From positions 1 to 42,675 of the forward strand of contig NZ_OY288140.1 of NCBI RefSeq assembly GCF_958439165.1: 42,675 bases of DNA. The letters are read 5' to 3'. Made by a program: the position numbers and the translations under genes. The DNA is from an uncultured Hydrogenophaga sp. (GTDB taxonomy: Bacteria; Pseudomonadota; Gammaproteobacteria; Burkholderiales; Burkholderiaceae_C). The notes below the pieces were generated by a model. The model was not told where the DNA came from, ran no database searches, and saw nothing but the letters and a program-made list of their open reading frames with translations. This document shows positions 15,877-23,843 of this stretch, piece after piece (positions within the stretch are counted from its first letter, which is position 1; each line of letters opens with the position of its first letter).

Positions 15877-17853
15877 CGCGACGTCGACGCTGTCAGCCTG
15901 CGCCGCTCCGTTGGCAACGGGAGTCCGGGCCAGGTAATTCCAGACGGAACGCAAGGCGCTGGAGCCGGCAGACACCGTGCTTCCGACAGTGCTCTTCAGC
16001 AGGCTGGCGAGCGGCGTCATGAACAGCTCCAAGGCCGGCGCCGCCAGCCCGCGGCCAAGGACCCAGCTGGTGATGAGAGCCGGCCCCAGTGCCGCCATCT
16101 CTCCGTAGGCTTGCGCATCGGTGGTCGGATAGGTTTCAGGCTCGGTCCCGGTGGCGTTTGTGCCGGCAGCTGTATTGGCCGGTCCATATTGGGCGATTGT
16201 GTTCAGGACGTGGACCAGTGCGGAAGCGTAAGCCATCAGCCCGGCCACGTTGGCCGCAGTCCGGGACAGCACCCGCTGGATTTTTGCGCCGTCGGCCTGA
16301 AAGACACCGCCAGCGTTCCTGGTGGCCACCATGTCCAGGTAGTTCGTCGCAATCGCCCCACCCAATGTGTAGGGCTTGTCCGCCTTGTTCAGCTTCACCC
16401 GGACCTCCTTCAGGAGCCGTTCACGTTCCGCTCCGGGCAGCAGGTCCAGCTGGGTACGGAGGGTGTTGACCGTGTCCTGGTCCGATACGCCTGTCAGCCG
16501 CAGAGCCTCTGAAATCGTCTTTTCAATCTCGTTGATGTCAGGCTGCCCGTCAGGCGCCGAAGCCGATTCCCTCAGGCTTGCCTTCAGAGCGTTCTTCAGC
16601 AAGCCGAGCTGATGCCGGGTGACCTTGTGAATGCTCCTGTTGAGTTGGTTCAACCGGATGGAAGCTCGCAGAGGGGCATCTCCCGTCCCCTGGAGGGCTG
16701 CGCGGGCGGCGTTCTGTACTCCCACCGTGCCGACACCCGCGATTGCGCCTCCCGCGACCGACATCAACAGTTCCAGGACGGTGGCGATGTCCTTGTTGGC
16801 AGAGGCCTCGAGCACCGAAGACCGGACCCACAGTCCGGCAGGGTTGGTCAGCATGTAGACGGCCGAGAACACATAGAACGGCAGCTCGTTGCTGGCGAAT
16901 CCCCGGGCTCCAGCCTTGAGCATGGTCATCGCTCTGTCCCAGATGGCTGGCATGGGGTCGTTCTTGCTGTCCCACCCTTCGAAGTAGGGTGCCAGGCTTT
17001 CACGGGCCATGGTTTCGGCTTTCTTCATGCCGTCTTCGTCGTTGCGGAACCAGCTGTCCAGGTGAACCGCCAGCGAGGTGACGAAGTTGGTGTAGTTCTT
17101 CGTGTCCTTGTCGCTGCGCATGCCCATCTTTGCGCGCAGTGCGCCCACGATCGGCTCCATCCCGATGTGCAGCATTCCGGCCACCGTGGCAAACGCCATG
17201 GCGCTGCCCACCGGGTTGCCCGAGACAGTCAGTGCAAACTGGGCGGCTCGGCCCATCATGAACGAGCCTGCATAGGCCACTGCTCCGGGCCATGAAGCCC
17301 GCAGGGCGTCGTAGCTGAAGGAGCCGATGGGAGCCGGTATGGCTGACTTGGGCAGATCGGCCGTGGCAGCATCCAGATCGACCTGAACCGAGGTGAGCGC
17401 TGGCTGGCCGGCTGGGGTGGTGTCCGACTTGCCGGCGGAGCTCCTTGAGCTCGATGAGCCCTCGCTGTCGATCGTTTCACTCCCGGATTCGATCTGTTGC
17501 GTTGACGCCGGGTAGGTGGAGGCCTTCGGTTTTTTCCTGGGGTCGGCAACAGGGAACAGCTCGCTGAGCGTTTCGCTTCCCGAGGCATCGTTGGACCGGA
17601 TACCCCGGAACACACCTGCGGTGTTGCTGTGGGAGCTTCTCGAGCTCGATGTGTCCTCGCTGTCGTTGCCCCTCAACTGCGTCGGCACCTGCCGGACCTT
17701 GTCGAGGCGGCGTGAGTGGTTTTTGGGTGGACTCTTCGAGCCCTCGGGTCCTCTGGACCTGCTTTCGCCCTTGGGGGGCTGGTTGCCGTCATCGACCAGG
17801 CTGCTGCTGGACGATCTGCTGGACACGGTGGTGGAGCTGCGTGAAATGCTCAT
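15874..17853 (-). CDS. Putative type III secretion effector, family not recognised
   Basis: This 659-residue protein contains no cysteine. Its first 20 residues (MSISRSSTTVSSRSSSSSLV) have no acidic residue, are very serine-rich and have Ile at position 3, the pattern of type III secretion signals. Residues 1-170 look disordered, with three SSSRSS-like blocks (about 11-18, 68-74 and 132-139). The rest is mostly helical, with hydrophobic stretches near residues 190-235, 325-345, 357-378, 533-555 and 586-625 and a charged helical region at 400-490, so it may enter or lie on membranes. I see no catalytic motif I can name. The start at 17853 has AAGGGG upstream and lies 14 bases after a chaperone-type gene. 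Base composition is lower in GC than the flanks (33 of 60 in the hand-counted stretch 16501-16560). No secretion apparatus is in the window. A surface or translocon-like role is an alternative. Confidence 0.65.
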   Translation of the reverse strand: MSISRSSTTVSSRSSSSSLVDDGNQPPKGESRSRGPEGSKSPPKNHSRRLDKVRQVPTQLRGNDSEDTSSSRSSHSNTAGVFRGIRSNDASGSETLSELFPVADPRKKPKASTYPASTQQIESGSETIDSEGSSSSRSSAGKSDTTPAGQPALTSVQVDLDAATADLPKSAIPAPIGSFSYDALRASWPGAVAYAGSFMMGRAAQFALTVSGNPVGSAMAFATVAGMLHIGMEPIVGALRAKMGMRSDKDTKNYTNFVTSLAVHLDSWFRNDEDGMKKAETMARESLAPYFEGWDSKNDPMPAIWDRAMTMLKAGARGFASNELPFYVFSAVYMLTNPAGLWVRSSVLEASANKDIATVLELLMSVAGGAIAGVGTVGVQNAARAALQGTGDAPLRASIRLNQLNRSIHKVTRHQLGLLKNALKASLRESASAPDGQPDINEIEKTISEALRLTGVSDQDTVNTLRTQLDLLPGAERERLLKEVRVKLNKADKPYTLGGAIATNYLDMVATRNAGGVFQADGAKIQRVLSRTAANVAGLMAYASALVHVLNTIAQYGPANTAAGTNATGTEPETYPTTDAQAYGEMAALGPALITSWVLGRGLAAPALELFMTPLASLLKSTVGSTVSAGSSALRSVWNYLARTPVANGAAQADSVDVA

Positions 17854-17867
17854 GGCTCGCCCCTTGT

Positions 17868-18338
17868 TCAGACGACCATGGGGCTGGCTGCCGACGCTTC
17901 GTCCGCCGTCATGAAACGGGCAAACGGGGTCTCCACCTGCAGTGGCTTGAGCAGCTCGCCGCGCCACGGTTCGATCTGGGCCAGCAATCGCTCGATCAGC
18001 GCCTTGAGCGCGTCTTCCTGCAGTTCAGCCACCGCCGGCAGCCGGGTGCACAGCAGCACCTGTCCGGTGACCGGGTCGAAGCCGAATCGCAGGTCCGGGT
18101 TGTTCCAGCCGGTGAGCTGCACCAGCAGCAATTGCTCGTACACCGGCCGGGCGTGTTCGTCGTCGACACGGCCCAGGTACGTCAGCAGGACGGCGTCGCG
18201 GCCTTCGGGCGGGTACAGCAGCTCGAAGGTTTCGCCCTGGATGGTGGTCGGACGGCTCTCTCCGAGCGCATCGATGTCATCGGCTGCGAGCGATTGGCTC
18301 ACATGGCGGCACAGGGACTGGAAGGCCAGCAGGTTCAT
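17868..18338 (-). CDS. Type III secretion chaperone, CesT/Tir class
   Basis: This is a small, acidic 156-residue protein. Its core (TIQGETFELLYPPEGRDAVLLTYLGRV, then YEQLLLVQLTGWNNPDLRFGFDPVTGQVLLCTRLPA, then helix EDALKALIERLLAQIEPW) follows the alpha-beta-beta-beta-alpha-beta-beta-alpha layout of class I (CesT/SycE-like) effector chaperones. These are dimers that hold the N-terminal part of one effector. It has AAGGAG before its ATG and is followed 14 bases on by the putative effector, the standard chaperone-effector order. The fold assignment is by pattern and context, not by alignment. It is less GC-rich than its neighbours, as is the effector gene. Confidence 0.7.
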   Translation of the reverse strand: MNLLAFQSLCRHVSQSLAADDIDALGESRPTTIQGETFELLYPPEGRDAVLLTYLGRVDDEHARPVYEQLLLVQLTGWNNPDLRFGFDPVTGQVLLCTRLPAVAELQEDALKALIERLLAQIEPWRGELLKPLQVETPFARFMTADEASAASPMVV

Positions 18339-18383
18339 GTTTCGTCTCCTTGCAAAAAGCTGTCGTGTGAATTTGGTGATCCT

Positions 18384-18412
18384 TTCGTAACGAGTGCTCG
18401 TGGGCCGGTTCC
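18384..18412 (-). promoter_or_regulatory. HrpL-type promoter candidate for the chaperone-effector pair
   Basis: On the minus strand GGAACC (18407-18412) is followed after exactly 16 bases by TTACGAA (18384-18390). The hrp box read by HrpL-family ECF sigma factors is GGAACC-N15/16-CCACNNA. The first box is perfect and the second keeps A, C and the last A. The site ends 45 bases before the chaperone ATG, a normal leader length. I find no TTCG-N16-TTCG plant-inducible box in the gap. Confidence 0.45.
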
Positions 18413-18520
18413 TGAGTTCCTGTAACTCGTGCCGATCTCCAGCCCGCTGGTCCGCTCGGACATGGCTTGAGCCATCGGCCGAAGCGCGGCATGATGGTTT
18501 CGTCACATCCAGGGGGTCAT

Positions 18521-19429
18521 ATGCGCAAACCTGCCGTTTACAGCCCGTCGCGCCGTCCGTCGGCAGCGCCGGCTGTGGCAGTTGCGTCTCCCGGGACTCC
18601 CCCAGCCGAGCCGGCACCGGCATCCCGGTCGGCATGGCGCGAACGCCTGGCATCGCCTCGCGCAGGCTGGCTGCTCTCGGCAGGCCTGATGGCGGTGCTG
18701 GCCGGTGTGCTGGTCTGGCAGGCGAGCCGCCCGGCGCCGCTGCAGCTGACCCAGAAAACCATCGACGAAGCCGTGCTGCGCTCCCTGTCCACCCAGGTGC
18801 TGCCTTCGCCGGCAGCACGGGCCGCCGAGGTCATCCGGCCCGCCGTGGTCCGGGTGCAGTCCTACAGCGAACCCCAGGGAGGGGACGACGACGAGGACGG
18901 CGTCGGCACCGGCGTGGTCATCGTGGACAAGGGCGTCATCCTGACCAATCTGCATGTGGTGGCCGGCGCCCGGCGCATCCGTCTGACGTTTGCCGACGGC
19001 TCCCATTCGGCGGCCAGCATCGTCGGTGCCCAACCCGAGAACGATCTGGCCGTGCTGCAGGCCCACACCATCCCGGACGATCTGGTGGCCGCCACCATGC
19101 GCTCCACCCACGACCTGCTCCCCGGTGAGGAGGTGGTGGCCGTGGGATTCCCGTTCGGCATCGGGCCTTCGGTGTCGGCCGGCGTGGTGTCCGGACTGGG
19201 GCGATCCTTCAAGGCGCCGGACGGCGAGAACGAGGTGCGCAACCTCATCCAGTTCGATGCGGCAGCCAACCCCGGCAATTCCGGCGGGCCGCTGGTGACC
19301 ATGAGCGGCGAGGTGGTCGGCATCGTCACCGGCATCCTCAACCCGACCCAGCAGCGCACCTTCGTCGGCATCGGCTTTGCCGTGCCGATCGAGAGCGCGG
19401 CATCGGCAGCCGGCCTGCCGCCTTTCTGA
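18521..19429 (+). CDS. Membrane-anchored trypsin-like serine protease (no PDZ domain)
   Basis: This 302-residue protein has a proline/alanine-rich cytoplasmic N-terminus, one membrane helix (GWLLSAGLMAVLAGVLVW, about residues 46-65) and a periplasmic DegP-like chymotrypsin fold. The triad can be read: His in LTNLHVVAGA, Asp in ENDLAVLQ and Ser in NPGNSGGPLV. An acidic loop, GGDDDEDGVG, precedes the first motif. There is no room for a PDZ domain after the protease, unlike DegP/DegS. The ATG at 18521 has AGGGGGT close upstream; in-frame ATGs and a TTG further upstream are less likely. It may be transcribed with the moxR gene 26 bases downstream. Confidence 0.88.
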   Translation: MRKPAVYSPSRRPSAAPAVAVASPGTPPAEPAPASRSAWRERLASPRAGWLLSAGLMAVLAGVLVWQASRPAPLQLTQKTIDEAVLRSLSTQVLPSPAARAAEVIRPAVVRVQSYSEPQGGDDDEDGVGTGVVIVDKGVILTNLHVVAGARRIRLTFADGSHSAASIVGAQPENDLAVLQAHTIPDDLVAATMRSTHDLLPGEEVVAVGFPFGIGPSVSAGVVSGLGRSFKAPDGENEVRNLIQFDAAANPGNSGGPLVTMSGEVVGIVTGILNPTQQRTFVGIGFAVPIESAASAAGLPPF

Positions 19430-19455
19430 ACCCTCGGCTTTCACAGGAGCAACCC

Positions 19456-20457
19456 ATGACCCAGGATCCCGCGACCGACACCGCCCAGCTGATGGAGCAG
19501 ATCCTGTACGAGGTCAAAAGAGTGGTGGTGGGCCAGGACCGTTTTCTGGAGCGGGTGATGGTGGCCATGCTGGCCCAGGGGCACCTGCTGGTCGAGGGCG
19601 TGCCCGGCCTGGCCAAGACGCTCACCGTCAAGACGCTGGCCGATGTGGTGCAGGGGCGCTTCAAGCGCATCCAGTTCACGCCCGATCTGGTGCCGGCCGA
19701 CCTGGTGGGCACCCGCATCTACAACCAGAAGACCGGTGACTTCAGCACCGCGCTCGGGCCGGTGTTTGCCAACCTCCTGCTGGCCGACGAGATCAACCGC
19801 GCACCGGCCAAAGTGCAGAGCGCGCTGCTGGAGGTGATGCAGGAGCGCCAGGTGACGATTGCCGGCGAGACCCACCGCGTGCCGAACCCGTTCCTGGTGA
19901 TGGCCACGCAGAACCCGATCGAGACCGAGGGCACCTACCCGCTGCCCGAGGCGCAGGTCGACCGCTTCATGATGAAGGTGGTGGTGGACTACCCGACCGA
20001 CGAGGAGGAGTACGTCATCGTCGAGCGCGTCACCGGCCCGGCCATCCAGGTGCGCACCGTGGCCGACACCGACCAGCTCGCGGCCCTGCAGGCGCGTTGC
20101 CGGCAGGTGTATGTGGACCCCTCGCTGGTGCAGCACGCGGTGAAGCTGGTGTCGGCCACCCGGCAGCCGGAGCGCCACGGCATCAAGGACATGGCCCGAT
20201 TCATCACGTTCGGCGCCAGTCCGCGCGCCACCATCGGCCTGGTGGAAGGGGCCAGGGCGCTGGCCATGCTGCGCGGAAGGAGCTATGCGCTGCCGGAAGA
20301 CATGACCGATCTGGTGCCCGACGTGCTGCGCCACCGGGTGGTGCTGTCCTACGAAGGGTTGTCGGAGGGGCTGAGCAGTGACGCGCTGATCGACCGCATC
20401 ATGAAGCATGTGCCGCCACCGGCCCGTCCGCTGGCGCCCGAGCAGCGCGCTGCCTGA
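19456..20457 (+). CDS. MoxR-family AAA+ ATPase
   Basis: This is a 333-residue MoxR ATPase. Walker A is GVPGLAKT (residues 48-55), Walker B is LLLADEINRAPAKVQSALLEVMQE and sensor 1 is MATQNPIETEGTYPLPEAQVDRF; a C-terminal lid domain ends the protein. MoxR proteins act as chaperones that mature or activate partner complexes, working with VWA proteins. Here the DUF58 and VWA genes follow directly. AGGAG precedes the ATG. Confidence 0.95.
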   Translation: MTQDPATDTAQLMEQILYEVKRVVVGQDRFLERVMVAMLAQGHLLVEGVPGLAKTLTVKTLADVVQGRFKRIQFTPDLVPADLVGTRIYNQKTGDFSTALGPVFANLLLADEINRAPAKVQSALLEVMQERQVTIAGETHRVPNPFLVMATQNPIETEGTYPLPEAQVDRFMMKVVVDYPTDEEEYVIVERVTGPAIQVRTVADTDQLAALQARCRQVYVDPSLVQHAVKLVSATRQPERHGIKDMARFITFGASPRATIGLVEGARALAMLRGRSYALPEDMTDLVPDVLRHRVVLSYEGLSEGLSSDALIDRIMKHVPPPARPLAPEQRAA

Positions 20458-20468
20458 AGGCCCCGACC

Positions 20469-21491
20469 ATGTGGCCACGCTGGTTGTCCCGACGTTCCGC
20501 TGCCGACGAACGTCCGGCTGCGGTCCCCCCGGCCCAGGCCGCGGAGACGGCCCGTGCCGAGGCCCTGGTGCGGCGGCTCGAATGGACCGTGCTGCGCCGG
20601 CTCGACGGCCTGCTGCAGGGTGATCACCGCACCCTCATGCGCGGTGCCGGGCTGGACCTCACCGACCTGCGCGAATACCAGCTCCACGACGATGTGCGCC
20701 ACATCGACTGGAACGTCACCGCCCGGCTGCAGCAGCCGCATGTGCGCGTGTTCACCGAGGACCGCGAGATGGCGGCCTGGTTCCTGATGGACCTCAGCCC
20801 CTCGGTGGACTTCGGCTCCGGCGAGCGCCGCAAGAGCGAGGTGGCGCTGTCTTTCGTCACGGTGCTGGGCCGGCTGATCGGGCGCCATGGCAACCGCGTC
20901 GGCGCGGTGCTGTTCGGTGCCGGTGGCCCGGGGGGTGTGGATGCTGTCATGCCGGCGCGTGGCGGGCGCAGCCACCTGCTGCAGATCGTGCAGAAGGTGC
21001 TGTCCGCCGTGGCCAGCCCATCGCGCGATGCGGCTGGCGGTACCCAGCTGGCCGAACTCCTGCGGGTGGCCGGCCACGTGATCCGGCAGCGCTGCACCGT
21101 GTTCGTGGTGTCGGACTTCATCAGCGAGCCCGGCTGGGAGGCCGGCCTGGGTGCACTGGCCCGCCGGCACGATGTGGTGGCGGTGCGCCTGTTCGATCCG
21201 CTGGAGATCGATCTGCCCGACGCCGGCCTGCTGCCGGTGCGCGACGCCGAGACCGGCGAGCAGCTCTGGATCGACACCAGCGACCGGGGTTTCCGCCAGC
21301 GCTTTGCCCGCATCGCGGCACAGCGCGAAGCCCAGCTGCGGGAGAGCCTGGCGCGCTGTGGCGTGAACACGCTGGAGCTCTCGACCGACGACGACCTGGC
21401 CGAGGCCGTCACCCGTTTTCTGGATCTGCGTCGTCAGCGGACGCGGCACCGCGCCGGCCGAGTTCCTTCGGCCCAAGGAGTCCCGGCATGA
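20469..21491 (+). CDS. DUF58 domain protein
   Basis: This 340-residue protein of the MoxR-associated DUF58 family has the signature DLREYQLHDDVRHIDWNVTARLQQPHVRVFTEDREM near residues 72-107. A VWA-like fold follows (WFLMDLSPSVDFGSG...). It lies eleven bases after moxR, and its stop overlaps the VWA gene start (ATGA). The module is thought to assemble or regulate envelope or metal-containing complexes; the target here is unknown. Confidence 0.92.
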   Translation: MWPRWLSRRSAADERPAAVPPAQAAETARAEALVRRLEWTVLRRLDGLLQGDHRTLMRGAGLDLTDLREYQLHDDVRHIDWNVTARLQQPHVRVFTEDREMAAWFLMDLSPSVDFGSGERRKSEVALSFVTVLGRLIGRHGNRVGAVLFGAGGPGGVDAVMPARGGRSHLLQIVQKVLSAVASPSRDAAGGTQLAELLRVAGHVIRQRCTVFVVSDFISEPGWEAGLGALARRHDVVAVRLFDPLEIDLPDAGLLPVRDAETGEQLWIDTSDRGFRQRFARIAAQREAQLRESLARCGVNTLELSTDDDLAEAVTRFLDLRRQRTRHRAGRVPSAQGVPA

Positions 21492-22603
21492 GCACCGACG
21501 CCCTCAACCTCGTCCCGGCCCAGCTGGCGGCCTGGTTCCAGCAGATGCCGGTCAGCTTCCTGTGGCCCCAGATGCTGTGGCTGTTGCTGGCCTTGCCGCT
21601 GCTGGTGCTGCTGTACCTGTGGCTGATGTCGCGGCGGCGCAAGAGCGCGGTGCGGCTGGCCAGCCTGAGCATCGTGCGCGAGGCGGTCGGGCGGGGTCCG
21701 GGCTGGCGCCGCCACCTGCCGCCGGTGCTGTTGCTGCTGGCAGTGGCTGCCAGCCTGCTGGCCGCTTCGCGCCCGGTGGCCACGCTGCGCCTGCCGTCCA
21801 CCCAGCAGACCATCATCCTGGCCATGGACGTGTCGGGCAGCATGCGGGCCGAAGATGTGAAGCCCAACCGCCTGGTGGCCTCGCAGGACGCGGCCAAGGC
21901 CTTCCTGACCAGCCTGCCGCGCCATGTGAAGGTGGGCATCGTGGCCTTTGCCGGCTCGGCCCAGGTGGTGCAGCCGCCCACCCTCAGCCGCGACGATCTG
22001 GTGGCCGCCATCGACCGCTTCCAGCTCCAGCGGGCCACCGCCATCGGCAGCGCCATCGTGGTGTCGCTGGCCGAAATATTCCCGGACCAGAACATCAGCC
22101 TGGGTGACATCACCTACCAGCGCAACACCGATCCGTTTGCGCCCAAGGGCCGGGCCATCGACCGGCCGGCCGCCCAGGACAAACCCTTCACGCCGGTGCC
22201 GCCGGGCTCGTATGGCTCGGCCGCCATCATCCTGCTCACCGACGGACAGCGCACCACCGGTGTGGACACGGCCGAGGCCGCGCAGATGGCAGCCGACCGA
22301 GGCGTCAGGGTCTATACCGTGGGTGTGGGTACGGTCGATGGCGAGGTGATCGGCTTCGAGGGCTGGTCGATGCGGGTCCGGCTGGACGAGGACAGCCTCA
22401 AGCAGGTGGCCCGCGCCACCCAGGCCGAGTATTTCCATGCCGGCACCGCGGACAACCTCAAACAGGTCTACGAATCGCTGGGCGCCCGCCTGACGGTGGA
22501 GAAGAAGGAGACCGAGGTCTCCGGCCTGCTGGCGCTGGCCAGTGCGGTGCTGGCCCTGCTGGCGGCCGGCCTGTCTCTGCTGTGGTTCCACCGCGTGTTG
22601 TGA
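21488..22603 (+). CDS. VWA domain membrane protein (BatA type)
   Basis: This 371-residue protein has two N-terminal membrane helices (about residues 20-40 and 75-95), a von Willebrand A domain with an intact MIDAS (MDVSGSMRAED, then a Thr region and LLTDGQ) and one C-terminal helix (ALASAVLALLAAGLSLLWF). The arrangement is that of BatA in aerotolerance (Bat) and MoxR modules. Translation is probably coupled to the DUF58 gene by the four-base ATGA overlap. No batB/D/E-type partner follows, so this is a minimal three-gene module. Confidence 0.92.
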   Translation: MSTDALNLVPAQLAAWFQQMPVSFLWPQMLWLLLALPLLVLLYLWLMSRRRKSAVRLASLSIVREAVGRGPGWRRHLPPVLLLLAVAASLLAASRPVATLRLPSTQQTIILAMDVSGSMRAEDVKPNRLVASQDAAKAFLTSLPRHVKVGIVAFAGSAQVVQPPTLSRDDLVAAIDRFQLQRATAIGSAIVVSLAEIFPDQNISLGDITYQRNTDPFAPKGRAIDRPAAQDKPFTPVPPGSYGSAAIILLTDGQRTTGVDTAEAAQMAADRGVRVYTVGVGTVDGEVIGFEGWSMRVRLDEDSLKQVARATQAEYFHAGTADNLKQVYESLGARLTVEKKETEVSGLLALASAVLALLAAGLSLLWFHRVL

Positions 22604-22631
22604 GCGCTGCACCGGGTTCACAATCCGGGGC

Positions 22632-23843
22632 ATGAAACACAACGTTCTGGTCGCAGGCGGTGGCATCGGGGGGCTGGGCTGCGCCCTGGCCCTCGGTCGT
22701 GCCGGCGTTCCGGTGACGGTGCTGGAACAGGCCACGGCCTTCGGCGAGATCGGCGCCGGCATCCAGCTCGGGCCCAATGCCATGCGGGTGCTGTCCGACT
22801 GGGGCGTGGCAGAAGCGCTGCACGAGCACGCCTCTTTCCCGGACGAGCTGCGGGTGCGCAGCGCGAGTGACGGCCGCAGCCTCGGCCACATGCGCCTGGG
22901 TGCATCCGCACTGGCGCACTACGGACACCCCTACGCCAGCGTTCACCGGGCCGACCTGCACCGCGTGCTGCTGTCGGCGCTGCTGGCCAGCGCGCCGGCC
23001 TCGCTCAGCCTGAATGCCCGCCTGCGCGATTTCCAGGTGCGGGACGACGCTGTTTCTGTGCAGCTGGAGTCGGGTCAGACCGTCGAGGGCGAGGCCCTGA
23101 TCGGCTGCGACGGCCTCTGGAGCCGGGTGCGCACCGGCGTGCTCGGGCCCGAGCCGCCCCGGCTCACCGGACATCTGGCCTACCGGGGCATGGTCCCGGC
23201 CGACCGGTTGCCGCGCGCGCTGGCCACCAACACCGTCAATGCCTGGCTGGGACCCCGCATGCACGTGGTGCATTACCCGGTCCGCCAGGGCCGCTGGTTC
23301 AATGTGGTGGCGGTGGTGCACGGTCGGGTCGGGCAGGGGCACGGCGGCAGCGATCCGCGCCATTGGTCCCAGGATGCGCTCATGGACGACCTGCTGAGAG
23401 CGATGGGCCCCCTGGGTGCCGATCTGCGATCCCTCGTCGATGCCGTGCCCTCCTGGACGCTCTGGAGCCTGCACGACCGCCCGCCCATGACTGGTCCGCA
23501 TGAACATGCCCAGGGCCGCGTGGCCCTGCTGGGCGATGCAGCCCATCCCTTGCGGCCTTACCTGGCCCAGGGTGCCGCCATGGCGCTGGAGGATGCCTGG
23601 ACGCTGGGCCAGCTCATCGACCGCCATCAGCACCCGGTGGACTGGCCGGCGGTGTTCGAGCGCTTCGCCCGCAGCCGCTGGCAGCGCAATGCGCAGGTGC
23701 AGGACAAGTCGCTGCGCAACGGCCGCATCTTCCATGCACGGGGCCTGGTGCGCTGGGGGCGGGACGCAGCCATGAACCTGCTCGGCGAGAGGCTGATGGA
23801 CAACCCCTGGCTGTACGGCGGGCCGCCGCTGCCGGCGCCATGA
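22632..23843 (+). CDS. FAD-dependent aromatic-ring monooxygenase
   Basis: This 403-residue class A flavoprotein monooxygenase resembles salicylate or 3-hydroxybenzoate hydroxylases. The GxGxxG motif is in NVLVAGGGIGGLGCALAL, the DG motif in GEALIGCDGLWSRVR and the second FAD motif in GRVALLGDAAHPLRPYLAQGAAMALEDA. The start at 22632 gives the family N-terminus MKHNVLVAGGGIGG. The substrate cannot be told. Its stop overlaps the next gene by ATGA. Confidence 0.88.
   Translation: MKHNVLVAGGGIGGLGCALALGRAGVPVTVLEQATAFGEIGAGIQLGPNAMRVLSDWGVAEALHEHASFPDELRVRSASDGRSLGHMRLGASALAHYGHPYASVHRADLHRVLLSALLASAPASLSLNARLRDFQVRDDAVSVQLESGQTVEGEALIGCDGLWSRVRTGVLGPEPPRLTGHLAYRGMVPADRLPRALATNTVNAWLGPRMHVVHYPVRQGRWFNVVAVVHGRVGQGHGGSDPRHWSQDALMDDLLRAMGPLGADLRSLVDAVPSWTLWSLHDRPPMTGPHEHAQGRVALLGDAAHPLRPYLAQGAAMALEDAWTLGQLIDRHQHPVDWPAVFERFARSRWQRNAQVQDKSLRNGRIFHARGLVRWGRDAAMNLLGERLMDNPWLYGGPPLPAP

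Noticed and set aside
15874..17853. Effector as a class II translocator (PopB/YopB/HrpF-like)
   Set aside because: The paired chaperone looks CesT-like rather than the TPR type that serves translocators, and the N-terminus is a long serine-rich region. It remains possible but less likely.
18339..18520. Plant-inducible promoter box (TTCG-N16-TTCG) before the chaperone gene
   Set aside because: I looked on the minus strand and found no such pair; the HrpL-type layout fits better.
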